From assembly GCA_945859605.1 (NCBI GenBank), contig OX243820.1, positions 28,343,396 through 28,407,395 of the forward strand: a stretch of DNA of 64,000 bases. The letters run 5' to 3'. This document shows, piece by piece, positions 30,425 to 40,422 of the stretch. The translations under genes were made by a program, and so were the position numbers. Origin of the DNA: Lumbricus rubellus (lineage: Eukaryota; Annelida; Clitellata; Crassiclitellata; Lumbricidae). Positions within the stretch are counted from its first letter, which is position 1. Every line of letters begins with the position of its first letter. The notes beneath the pieces are model-generated. The model was not told the origin of the DNA, ran no database searches, and saw only the letters and a list, made by a program, of their open reading frames with translations.

Positions 30425-33400
30425 GTTAGTACCACACAAACTCTGTGACAGAAATTGTTTAAAAAATTTCAATATTTTTTATTGCCCTTTCAGGGCTACA
30501 GTACTGAGGAATTCTTCTGATGTCAGCAGTTTTTGTTTAAAAAGCACTTGTCTATGGTTTTATTGGAATTTCTTATGCTAAGTGGGTGTCTTAGCAGAAC
30601 TTTATTTCTTTCAGATGTACATTTTAGTGTTCTCATTAACACTATCATAGTAGCTGTTATTTCTGGAGGTGTAATCCTATATTTCAAGGTAAACAAGGCA
30701 GTGGTATTTCCATCGTATATGCGTGAGGTCCTCAGACCAATTGCCTGTTCCAGTTATATCACCTCATTTCAAACATCTACTACAAACTCCTAGAAAGATA
30801 TATATTATATATATATATATTTGTTTTTCCTGTGTCTAATGTTCTTATTAATCATGTTCATTCAAGTTTAAATAAATCTTTCTATTTTCTAAGACAATTA
30901 CCCCACCCTCCCGGACAATGACCCCACGCCAAATACCCCTCGCACAATACCCTTACCCCCAGGGCTGAAAGTGAGCCGGGTCTGTCCGAGCATGAGACCC
31001 GGTATTCATTTTTGGCACTTGAATAAATATACTCTCTAGACCGAAAGAGACCCAGCAATTTTTCAAACCACTTTCATCCCTGCCCCACCCCCGGTACTGA
31101 TATGTCAAGTATATAAATATGATGGTAATTTATATTATTCATACAGTTTATATATTTATTTGTTAGACAACCTTGCAACATCACAGTTTGAAATTAAATG
31201 TGCTACAGAAAATGCTGTTTTAATATAATAGTGTCAATGAGTTTATTCAACTTAAAAAGAAAGTGTGTGAACAAGTTCACGTAGATAGTCAAGAACATTA
31301 CAGTGCTCATTGTGAAATGACAGCCAGAATCCGAGCGTTGGAATTGACGTGCTTCCTTCTTGCAGGTTGTGATGAGTTACCAGCCAGAAATTGGCTGCAG
31401 TAAACTTGTTGCTATGCTACACTTTTTGTCTTTGAATAAATCAAATGTCTTTTCGGTGTCCAATTATGTAAGAACTGTCTAATAATTTCATTCTTTATAA
31501 TTATTTTTTTATGTTTGGCAAGACTTTCATGTATCACACTTATAGTTGCTGTTTGGTCATTCTTTCATATAGATACTCCTTACTGTATGTACTGCATCAG
31601 TACAGGGGGGGGGTTATTGTTCAGGGGGTATTTTGCATGGCGGGGGGTTGTCCAGGGGTAATTGTCCTGTTACCATATTTCTACTTTTCTATTGTGTACA
31701 ATTTTTTTCACACTTTCATTGGCCCACATTTGTCGTACAAGCTTTTGTGACTGCACATACTTGTCTGCACGTTTATGTCCTGCATGCTTTTGTCATGTCG
31801 TCATATTGTCCATGCTGGTTGTCTTGTTGAATTCTGCTTTTATAAATGTTCAATTTCGACAACAGAATTTGTAAAAACCTTCTTTTTTCATCACATCTCT
31901 TTTACTGTTTCATCATCACAGTATTTGTTTATTGTGTATGATACTATGCGCTTATGGGTAAGTTGACGTCTCTTGTTTTTTCAGGCGTAATTTTCTGTGT
32001 TGGTGGCAAAAATTCTTTCAACAATCCCCTCAGGACGATTGAATGCTACGATCTGCGCAAGAATCAGTGGTTTCGGGTGTCGGAAATGTCGTCACGTAGG
32101 CATCATGTGGGAGTCGTAGCTGCTGAAGGTAATTGAAGAATGCCAATCAGACGTTGCTCTTTGTTGTGTAAATGCCTGTCCTACCATATCTCTCTAATCA
32201 GTCAATCATTTATTGATCTGAATTCAATTCATGCTGTTTGCACAAAAGAAAATGATGTGACTTGTCTAGATACAAAGGCAACGCAAGAGGGATATGCTGG
32301 CAAGTCCAGCTTTGCTTGGGTCACCTGTTTTAGTCTGGAAAAGGAACGAGTAATTCAGTTAATATTTACAAAATTTACTCACAGATTAATGTATTTTACG
32401 GGACTATGCTCTGATGATTTTCACAGTGTTCTGTTAAAAAGGATCAGATTGGGAATTTTGTTCCTAACTTTTAGTACATTTTATCTAATAGATGGGGAGT
32501 TGTAGATTCTTGTTACTAATGCGTTTTGCATTGCTGTGTGCCTATAGATCTAAGCTTAGTGAAATTCTATTTGCTGTGTGACTAAAGTTGTGATCTGATT
32601 GTCATGGGTGTAATTCAATTTGTTGTAGGGAAGTTGTACGCGATGGGTGGAAACGATGGATGGGACAATCTGAAAACGGGAGAAGTGTTGAAGCCAAAGT
32701 CCAACAAATGGCGGCCAATTGCTTCCATGTCTAAGTTAAGGTAACTACTTTATAAGTCTTTTTAAAGAATCGGAACTTATTTGATTATAAATGTAAACTG
32801 GTTTGGTTTTACTTACTTGCTTTTTCTAGTACATGCAGGGGCGGATCTAGGCTATTATTTTGGGGGGGCGAATTCGCCTTCAGTGGAGAGTTGCTCGCGC
32901 CGAAGGCGCGAAGCCCCTTACGATTAGGGGGTTAGGGGGAGCGTCGTAAGCTCCCCTAGCGGGGTCTGGGGCGGAGCCCCAGCCGCAAACGCATTTTGCA
33001 GCATTTGAGATCAAAGGAGGCCTGTTTTTGGCAATATATTTCGGGGATTATTCAATCATAATATAATACAATCTGTCCCCCGAAGTCTTTTTCTCAACCA
33101 ACCATAGGCGGCTAGGCCATAGCCTATAGTTCGATGGAGCATTTGCTCAAAGGCTTCTATGATTTAGACGACTATGGAGTATGGACCCAAAGTCAAAGAA
33201 GTCTGCAATTTCGTGCATAGGCGGACACTTGCCGCTGAAGTTGGGGAGGACGGATTATGGATGCGTGCCCGAATGAGGCCGGTGAGGGTCGGTTAGGGTC
33301 AGTTTTTATGGTCGTGAGTGTCAGTGTGAGTGTCAGTGTTGGAATTACAGTAGTCTTTAGATAGTTGTTGTCGTCGGATAACAGCGTCGGATCGATCTTT

Positions 33401-36400
33401 TTACTTTTTATACGCCTCTTACGAGCACCGACGGACAATTTGGGGGGGGGGGCGATCGCCCCCGTCGCCCCCCCCCTTGGATCCGCCACTGAGTACATGG
33501 TTTATTTTTATCTATGGCAAGCAACGGAAGTCGTCGGTCGCAAGACAGTAATTTTATTTTTGTGTTGTGAGACTGAAAGCAATGGTGATAGAATTACAGT
33601 TAGGAATTTATTTTATTTAAGTTGTGTAATGAATAAAAGATTTTTTTTATTGAAACGTGCAGTATAAATTATGTTCATTTAATTTTAAATCTCAAAACAG
33701 TAAATAATAATTCGGTGGTGACATTTGATTGCAAGTACATACATTACGGTATACGTAGAGAACCTTGCATTACCACCTCGCCGCGTAAGGACCTTGGGCA
33801 AGTTCTTCACTCACAATTGCTCAGCGCTTCGGTGTGAAACTTCGATGCAGTGTCCGCTCTGCATTCGGGAGCGCCTCTGAGTAGAGCGAGCTTGAAGGGG
33901 CGCTATAGCAAGTGCACTTACAAACATACTATATTACTATAGAGTCCCTTAGAAACTGGTAACCGGTTTTAAACTGAACTTCTAGAACCGACAGTCAGTT
34001 TGACAAAAGACCAATATTTACAGCTTTTGTATACTTATGTTTATGTATATCATGCATAATTAATTAATTATAGATTATATATATCTTGTTGTATTGCAGA
34101 AGTGGCATTGGGCTGGCTTATTTGAATGGCTGCATATACGCCGTTGGTGGGTCGACTTGCAAGGCTTGCTTAAACACAGTTGAGCGATATGATCTGAAAG
34201 CAAACAGCTGGTCAATGGTACAACCGCTCAATATCCCTCGTGGTGTTGTGGCTGTTGTGGCCTACAGGGTATGTGTAATGATTACCTTGACCTACCCACC
34301 TCCATAGTTGTTTTTTGTTTTTTTAGTCAAAGCAGTTGACATAACTTGTAAACATGATATATTTATTTGACTGTATAGCGTATAATTCCACGGTCTTTTG
34401 TATTGCATTGTATCATATTGTATTGTATATAGGCATTTATAAAGCGCCTCTTACAGACTATTCAGAGGTGCTCTCAGCGTGACAGCCCCGAGGAAATAAA
34501 AAAGACTTAAAGCAGCTAAAAGTAGTTATATATGCAGATTGTCTGACCTTTGCTAAACTATTCTGGTCTTTTGTGACTTTCTTTTACTACAAAACGACAT
34601 GAATGGGACGTGAGTCAGTCCTCTACCCTGCCGTCTTATCTCCCCACCGACAGTCAGTGTGCTGAAGTACCTGAGTTGGCTTGGAGTGAGGGAAGGAGGG
34701 GGTCAGAAATTTTTAACGAAATCTCTGGCCTAGTCGGGATTTGAACTCCTAGCCTCTCAATTAACAGACCAGCACACTATGACCACTGTACCAAAATAAA
34801 ATTAAAATCTGATGGCTGTTGAATCTCTGTGCGATTTTCATTGTTTGACTTGTTACTTGTAGTCGTTCATGTATGCGATGGGAGGGAACAATGGTGCAGC
34901 GTCTTTGGAGTCGTGTGAGCGCTACGATCCGCATCTCAACAAATGGACTCTGATTCAACCGATGAACAAGCGCAGAGCGGGAGCCGGAGTGGCCGAACTC
35001 AACGGATTTCTCTACGTCGTCGGTTCGTTTATCGTTTAGCTGACTTCGTTTATCGTTTAACTGACTTCGTTTCTTGTTTAACTGACTTCGTTTCTCGTTT
35101 AACTGACTTCGTTTATCGTTTAACTGACTTCGTTTGTTGTTTAACTGACTTCGTTTGTCGTTTAACTGACTTCGTTTATCGTTTAACTGACTTCGTTTAT
35201 CGTTTAACTGACTTCGTTTATTGTTTAACTGACTTCGTTTGTCGTTTAACTGACTTCGTTTATCGTTTAACTGACTTCGTTTATCGTTTAACTGACTTCG
35301 TTTATCGTTTAACTGACTCTTGCAGGAGCGATTGTGTTTTGAAGATTAAGTATTGTTGCTTGTTGCCGACATGTCACTCCGGGTTTTTATTTTACTTCTC
35401 GCAGTTGCCATAGCGCCCCTTCAAGCTTACTACTCGGAGGCACTCCCGACTACAGCGCGTGCACTGCATCAGAGTTTCACACCGAATCGCATTCAGCAAT
35501 TGCAAGTGAAGGACTTGCTCAAGGTCCTTACACGGCGGCTTGAGGTGGATTCGAACCTGGACCCTTCGGCTCCAAGGCACCAAACTCACGAACTACCGCA
35601 ACCCGCGATTTGGGAATAGAAAGGTTGTCATTCAGACCAACAAATGATCATTGATTGGATGTAATGTTGTGCATGGATGAACCAATGTGCAGTATTATTA
35701 CAGTACTGTGTAGAATTCAAGACACTCTGTTGACATTGCAATAGCATCTATATCAGCCCTTCCAAAGTGGGTTTCATGGAAGCTCAAAGCTTCTGCAGAA
35801 AGTTATTATATATGTTGGAATAAAGCGCTCTGAACAGTTTTCTAAAACTACAAAAAGCTTGTAGAAAGTTTGAAACTGGCCAGCCTTCTGTGTTTTGCTC
35901 CAGTCATAGATAATTCAGATATTCTGTTATGATAGTGATCCAAATTTAAGTGTTTTTATACAGTAAAGTAGGCCACATATGCAAGTTTGAATTGGGACGG
36001 TGCCATTATTGTTATAGTGACCTAAATGAAACTTATCTGATCATCACGATTAATGCAAAAGTTCGAAAAGTATAGCCGAGTCAGTTAATTGTGCAGCAGA
36101 ATAAGACATTGATTGTTTTATTCTGTTGGTAATAACAATGTCCTATGTGCTGTTGGCTCGTGGGGGGGAGGAACTTAGGAGAAAGTCTGCTTGTGTTGCT
36201 ATTTGATCAATTATGCCATAAACAGTGGCATGGGGTGGGGGAGGGTACTTGAAGCAAACGCTGTGGACTATGGGTCGCATTTTGATCACCACCATTAAAT
36301 AAATTGCCATTTGCGCAAATCGTGCAGAGCAACATTGTCAAATTTGTATATACACGGTGATTCATTAAAAAACGTCCCATACATATTTCACTGTAACTCC

Positions 36401-39400
36401 GTCAAATGTCATGCTATGTGAAAGAAATTTTAAAGGAAGACAGAGGAGTTATTTCTAAACATTCGGAAAGTTAAAGTTTATGTTCAAATTGACCCCTTTG
36501 GCAGCTACGCATGCGCGAAGACGAGTACGCCACTGTTTGACTGATTCATCAATGATGCGCTGATCCATCTTGTCCCATGCCTCCACAATTCGACTTCGCA
36601 ACTCACTGACATCACATATTCGAGATCTGTAGACCTTCTCTTGCATGACACTCCATATCTTATAGTCCACTGGATTTAAATCAGGGTTGTTGGGTGGCCA
36701 CAAAGTAGGCGGGATCAATTCAGATGTTTCAGTTTCCAGTAACGCAACAGTGTCCCGTGCTCTGTGCGCAGGAGCGCTATCCTGCTGGAAGATGAAATAC
36801 TCATCGGTAATGTCACGAATGTCTCGTAAAAGGCCCTGTTTTAGTAGAACATCTCTGTAATATTGTCCATTGATCTTAACGACCGGTTCGATTAAATGGA
36901 TATGTTCGTACGACCGTGTGCAGAGACAGATACCATAAAGGATTTTCTGAAAATTGGTCGATTCCGCAAAAGACAATATACTGGAACGTCCCTCTTCTGT
37001 GTACCGGCAGATGCGTGATTGTGAACATTCTGATTGTTATTGAGTGATGCCACAGTAAACAATTTCTCACTAGGAGGCTAAACCAGATGAAATTGACCAG
37101 GTATGCATGATACAACCCCAGTGACTGACAGGAATGTTGAAATCTTGCTTATTTCTCGAGATTATCGTGACGTCATTAGTTTCGTCATCTGCGTTACGTC
37201 ATTATAGCTCTAAACGTGACATAATTTATATAGCACTTGGCCGGATCATCAAACTTCATTATTCTGAAATTTCATTAAATTTGATGGTCATCCACATGAG
37301 TTATGCCAACTTATGTGTGGGACGTTTTTTTATGAATCACCGTGTAGAATGTATGTATGAGACTATAAATAAAATTCATAAAGCGCCTCTCATAGTGCAC
37401 ACCACTGTGAGTGGCCTATGTTAGTATGCTTCTCAGGTGTTACGTTTGCCTCGTTAGTTCATTCAAGAATTTATACAGGGCCTCTTCAAGGTAACTAGTG
37501 ACTACTCAGAAGCGCCCCCAACTCTAGCATGGCAAAAAGTACAGTTTTGAGTTGAGCTTTTTGAGATTGTAGTTCTGCTAAGAAAAGTTAATGTAGGAAG
37601 AGTTCCATAGCCAAAAAAGTTTGGGAAATGATGATCTATCAATTTGAGATTGTCGGATTTAGATATACTTTAAGTGTGCTTAAAGTTTTTTGATGAATTA
37701 GCTGATTTTGTATCTTTTTTTAACTGTCAATTGCACTGATGCATGTTTTTGAGAAGGTTTTGCCTCTTGGTTTAATGGAACGATGTCAGCTTTAGCTATG
37801 TACATTACTTCAAATTGATGTATGCTTTTATTACTGTTGTAGCAAAAGCTTTCATGCTGTTGGCACAACAGCATGAAAGGTGGAGACATTGGACGTTAGG
37901 ACCTGCCACTGGACAGAGAAACTTAAGAGGAAGAAGACGTTCAAGTATATGTCTTTGAAATGGTGTTATATATAAATTTGCAATTACTACTGCAACTACA
38001 AGTCTTTTCATTAAATGTCTGTGTTTTAGGAGGATTTGATGACAACTCTCCGTTGGACTGTGTTGAGAAGTATCACCCAACCAACAATACGTGGACGATG
38101 GTGGCTAACATGTCGTGTCCGAGGGGTGGCGTTGGGGTGGCTGCTCTAGGGGGCAAGCTGTATGCAGTGGGAGGCCATGACGGGGCCAAGAACCTCTGCT
38201 CCGTGGAGGAGTATGACCCAGAAACTGACAGGTGCGTTTTCAGTTTAAACTTTAAACAGTTGCAAAATATGTGTGATTTAAGTGATTGCATGTAATTTTT
38301 ACTATGTTCTTATACTCAATCTATGATTGCAAATTACGAACTTACATGAAGTTTGTTTGTATGTGCACCTGTTATAGCGCCCCTTCAAGCTGTCTACTCA
38401 GAGGCGCTCCCGACTCTACTCAGAGGCGCTCCCGACTGCAGAGCGGACACTGCATCGGAATTTCACGCCGAAGAACTGAGCAATTGCGAGTGAAGGACTT
38501 GCCCAAGGTCCTTACACGGCGACCTCAGGTGGATTCGAACCTGCAATGCTTCGGCTGCAAGGCGACGAACAAGTATGGTTCGTACTTAGGATAGCAAGGG
38601 ACAGATGCACAGAGAGTGACACCATAGGGTCATTATTCAATGTCTTTGATCATTTGTATCTTATTGGACTTGATTTGATAGTCAGAAACAGCCCAGTTGC
38701 ATAATTTAAATATATTTATTAACATGATGATTTACAACATTTGAGCTCATCATTGTCATTATGATGACTGTTGATGTTTTGATTCTGCTTTGCAGCTGGA
38801 TTCAGGTTGCCGACATTGGAACATGTCGCGCTGGAGCTGGAGTGGCCATCATCGCCTGTCACCGTGACGACCTCAAAGAAATCGATAAAGATACACAACC
38901 AGGTTCAGTATACACCAGACTCTGAGCTGAATTGCTGTTGGGCTTAGTATAATCCCTGTGACAATAAGTTGCGTTGGTTTACAAGTTGGTTTTAGTACAC
39001 TCTCGTCAGTTGTTGTAATGTGACAGTAATATTAGGCTTTATGTAAAACTCAAAAATCACAAACTTTGCATAAACTAAGTCACATTGTAGATCTAAGTGA
39101 TCATAGGCTGGGACCGCACTGCCCCGCAATTCCCAATCAACATATGAAAATTTAAAATTCAGTGTAGCCCGGGCCCCTCAGGCCCCTTAAAGTCGCCGGG
39201 CCTTTGGGCATTTGCCCCCTTGCCCTCCTCTCGCCGGGCCTGATAACGCTGCACCCCAATCTTTATCCAAGGACGCAATGAAGCAATGGTCAATAACAAA
39301 GAGGTCACTCGCCAGGTTTGTTAGAAATAATTAAGTAATTTTTTTTTTAAAATATATATATATATATATATATGTAAGCAGATGAAACCGTAACCATTGC

Positions 39401-40421
39401 GTAACTACACCGCAGCTTTCATTACTGTCTCCACGGTAAGGCCATTAAATGTTTCCCATTGCCGTGTTCTTAACCCTTTCCTTTATTAAACTCATCCCCG
39501 TTCTTTTGGTATTAGCAGTTACCGTGTCACTCTCTATGGGCAGTTTGTTGTTTGTTTCTGAGCAGTTTCATTACCGCATTGGGGCTGGAGGGTCCAGGTT
39601 CGAATCCACCTCAAACCGCCGTATTGGGACCTTGAGCAAGTATGTATGTATGTATATGAACATTTATATAGAGTCTAACAAGAATCTCACGAAGGCGCAA
39701 GTCCTTCATTTGCAACTGATCGAGCACTTCTGCGTGAAACTCTGATGAAATGTCCGTGCTGTAGTTTGGAGCGCCTCTGAGTTGAGAACTTGAGGGGTGC
39801 TATAGCAAATACGAGAAGAGAAAAAAAGAGATCCATGTGGTTGTCCAGTTTTTCTTATGACACCTAAAGATGTGTTTTTTTTGTTGCACAGCGAATCTGT
39901 TGGTGCCTTCACTTGCACCCTCGCATTCAGCTGCTTCGTCAGTCGACTCTTCGCGGCTTCTTCAAGCTGACCGAACTGTTAAGTCGCACAGGAGAAGTAA
40001 GGAAACAAAAGACTGCGAGGAGAAGGCGCTTGAGTTTGTTACCAGATTACTTGAATCTGGTGAATATTTGACAGTAAGTAATTTGAAGGATTATGGATGG
40101 CAGGTTTCGAACAAAATTTACAATTATCTCGTTGATGAGGGTGTTCGATTTTTTATCGAACACCCATCGACGTTCAAACCTGTGGGTCCACAGGGAGTGA
40201 TAGAACTTCGTGACGGAGATTACCGGCTTGCCGTTGCACTCTGCTTCAACACGTTAATTTTTCAGGGTGACGTGTCCACAGAGGAGATGAGTGAGAAAGT
40301 GTCACGTTCTTCTAAGTTGTTTGAGAGCATGACGGTTGAGCAGTTTCTCCGTCAGAATTACGACATTTTTAGGTTATATGATGGAGAACGTGGTCTGATG
40401 ACCGGGCTGAGATGCCAATAA
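29401..40421 (+). CDS. KLHL8-like BTB-BACK-Kelch protein with C-terminal winged-helix-like tail, copy 2 (8 exons)
   Basis: Joined exons are 29401-30424, 31985-32128, 32629-32740, 34100-34268, 34863-35022, 38030-38231, 38796-38902 and 39892-40421. They give 815 residues in one open frame with the same phases as copy 1. Order: disordered leader 1-75, BTB about 78-185, BACK about 187-325, six Kelch repeats about 342-638, tail 640-815. It is KLHL8-like over BTB, BACK and Kelch. In the BTB domain the loop after MFRSNM lacks four residues present in copy 1 (N-E-C-T region), so the phi-x-E CUL3 motif is missing (MNN at residues 129-131). A role as a substrate receptor is family knowledge; loss of CUL3 binding is my inference. 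The start is the first ATG in good context (CGAAAATGA). Confidence 0.88.
30893..31666. mobile_element. Non-autonomous element with ~60-bp C-rich inverted repeats in copy 2 intron 1
   Basis: The left end GACAATTACCCC ... CAAATACCCC ... ACAATACCC and the right end in reverse complement GACAATTACCCC ... AAATACCCCC ... ACAATAACCC match imperfectly over about 65 bp. No coding sequence and no clear target duplication. It is absent from copy 1 intron 1. Confidence 0.6.
31985..32128 (+). CDS. Copy 2 exon 2: Kelch repeat 1
   Basis: Acceptor tttttcag and donor GAAG|GTAATT. 144 nt. Encodes [32 protein letters not shown] and [12 protein letters not shown]. Confidence 0.87.
32629..32740 (+). CDS. Copy 2 exon 3: Kelch repeat 2, first part
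   Basis: Acceptor tgttgtag and donor TTAAG|GTAACT. 112 nt. Encodes [20 protein letters not shown] and [16 protein letters not shown]. Confidence 0.85.
32836..33491. mobile_element. Non-autonomous hAT element in copy 2 intron 3
   Basis: The termini CAGGGGCGGATCTAGG and, reverse complemented, CAGTGGCGGATCCAAGG are followed by G runs. They are flanked by a perfect 8-bp duplication AGTACATG (32828-32835 and 33492-33499). 656 bp with no open transposase. It is absent from copy 1 intron 3, which instead holds the 5-kb hAT. Confidence 0.88.
33570..33745. repeat. Diverged repeat shared with 5560-5745
   Basis: Matches 5560-5745 in the same orientation (GTGATAGAATTACA, AATGAATAA, ATTTTAAATCTC, AATTCGGTG). 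Function unknown. Confidence 0.5.
33771..33921 (+). mobile_element. SINE family A, copy 1 of 5
   Basis: Shares with the other four copies the body GCGTAAGGACCTTGGGCAAG ... AATTGCTCAGCG ... GATGCAGTGTCCG and the tail GAGCGCCTCTGAGTAG ... GGGGCGCTATAGCAAGTGCA. It lacks most of the tRNA-like head seen in longer copies. Confidence 0.75.
34100..34268 (+). CDS. Copy 2 exon 4: end of Kelch 2 and Kelch repeat 3
   Basis: Acceptor gtattgcag and donor CAGG|GTATGT. 169 nt. Encodes [37 protein letters not shown] and [17 protein letters not shown]. Confidence 0.86.
34863..35022 (+). CDS. Copy 2 exon 5: Kelch repeat 4
   Basis: Acceptor acttgtag and donor GTCG|GTTCGT. 160 nt. Encodes [18 protein letters not shown] through [12 protein letters not shown] and LYVV. 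Its donor GT is the first two bases of a 21-bp minisatellite. Confidence 0.88.
35023..35319 (+). repeat. 21-bp minisatellite starting at the exon 5 donor site
   Basis: About 14 head-to-tail copies of TTCGTTTATCGTTTAACTGAC with a few substitutions (TTTGTC, TTCTTG or TTCTCG in place of TTTATC). Because 21 is a multiple of three, one frame stays open as repeated FVYRLTD. That frame is not the Kelch frame, which meets a stop at once (GGTTCGTTTATCGTTTAG). Copy 1 has only the first few bases. Confidence 0.95.
35409..35614 (-). mobile_element. SINE family A, copy 2 of 5, with tRNA-like head
   Basis: On the minus strand the head contains the B-box-like GGTTCGAATCCACC, followed by the shared body (GTGTAAGGACCTTGAGCAAG) and the tail ending in AAGGGGCGCTATGG. 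It lies in copy 2 intron 5. Confidence 0.75.
36353..37344. mobile_element. 992-bp mariner-type (IS630-Tc1-mariner) element in copy 2 intron 5
   Basis: Terminal inverted repeats of about 33 bp (CACGGTGATTCATTAAAAAA against CACGGTGATTCATAAAAAAA, then CGTCCCA, ACATA) are flanked by TA on both sides (36351-36352 and 37345-37346). It contains a truncated minus-strand transposase. Confidence 0.92.
36455..36976 (-). pseudogene. Mariner-type transposase, C-terminal half (D-37-D)
   Basis: 173 codons are open. The second catalytic Asp sits in [16 protein letters not shown] and the third in [19 protein letters not shown]. There are 37 residues between them, the spacing of the maT-like (DD37D) group. 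The DNA-binding helices and first catalytic Asp are missing, and upstream minus-strand frames show frameshifted remnants ([16 protein letters not shown] and similar). The element is too short (992 bp) to hold a full transposase, so it is dead but possibly mobilisable through its intact ends. Confidence 0.85.
37875..37935 (+). mobile_element. Short RTE LINE 3' fragment
   Basis: Reads [17 protein letters not shown] followed by GAGGAAGAAGA, like the RTE tail at 21594-21710. It lies about 95 bp before copy 2 exon 6. Confidence 0.45.
38030..38231 (+). CDS. Copy 2 exon 6: Kelch repeat 5 and start of 6
   Basis: Acceptor ctgtgttttag and donor GACAG|GTGCGT. 202 nt. Encodes [36 protein letters not shown] and [13 protein letters not shown]. 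Confidence 0.88.
38372..38585 (-). mobile_element. SINE family A, copy 3 of 5, with internal duplication
   Basis: Minus-strand copy with the B-box-like GGTTCGAATCCACC. The tail unit (CTACTCAGAGGCGCTCCCGACT on the plus strand) is tandemly duplicated at about 38393-38437. Confidence 0.75.
38796..38902 (+). CDS. Copy 2 exon 7: Kelch repeat 6, end of propeller
   Basis: Acceptor ctttgcag and donor CCAG|GTTCAG. 107 nt, against 113 in copy 1 (two codons shorter). Encodes [18 protein letters not shown] then [14 protein letters not shown]. Confidence 0.86.
39356..39373. repeat. Short (TA)n microsatellite
   Basis: An ATAT run in copy 2 intron 7. Confidence 0.7.
39575..39800 (+). mobile_element. SINE family A, copy 4 of 5
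   Basis: Plus-strand copy ending about 90 bp before copy 2 exon 8. B-box-like AGGTTCGAATCCACC at about 39597. The body is interrupted by a GTATGTATGTATATGAAC insertion, and the tail GGGGTGCTATAGCAAATAC is present. Confidence 0.7.
39892..40421 (+). CDS. Copy 2 exon 8: C-terminal winged-helix-like tail
   Basis: Acceptor tttgttgcacag. The joint codon GCG keeps the Kelch frame and the exon ends with TAA at 40419-40421. It adds about 176 residues: a Ser-rich linker with a basic patch ([11 protein letters not shown]), then two units, [18 protein letters not shown] to [13 protein letters not shown] and VIEL, and a second to [17 protein letters not shown]. The order and spacing match copy 1 exon 8, and the second units align (FLR or FMR, D-x-F, DG, L), but identity is low. 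Egalitarian/OST-HTH-like winged helices are my best guess; unverified. Confidence 0.78.
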
Positions 40422-40422
40422 A
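40417..40422 (+). promoter_or_regulatory. AATAAA polyadenylation signal overlapping the stop codon
   Basis: CCAATAAAGC contains both the TAA stop (40419-40421) and AATAAA. If used, the 3' untranslated region would be only some 15-30 nt. A second region with TATAAAGTAAAAG follows at about 40443, but I see no other close AATAAA. Confidence 0.6.

Noticed and set aside
35023..35319. CRISPR-like regular repeat array
   Set aside because: Units are directly adjacent with no spacers, in a eukaryotic intron.
34943..35413. 156-codon open frame with about 14 FVYRLTD repeats
   Set aside because: It is the minisatellite read in a frame other than the Kelch frame; the 21-bp unit keeps it open by arithmetic.
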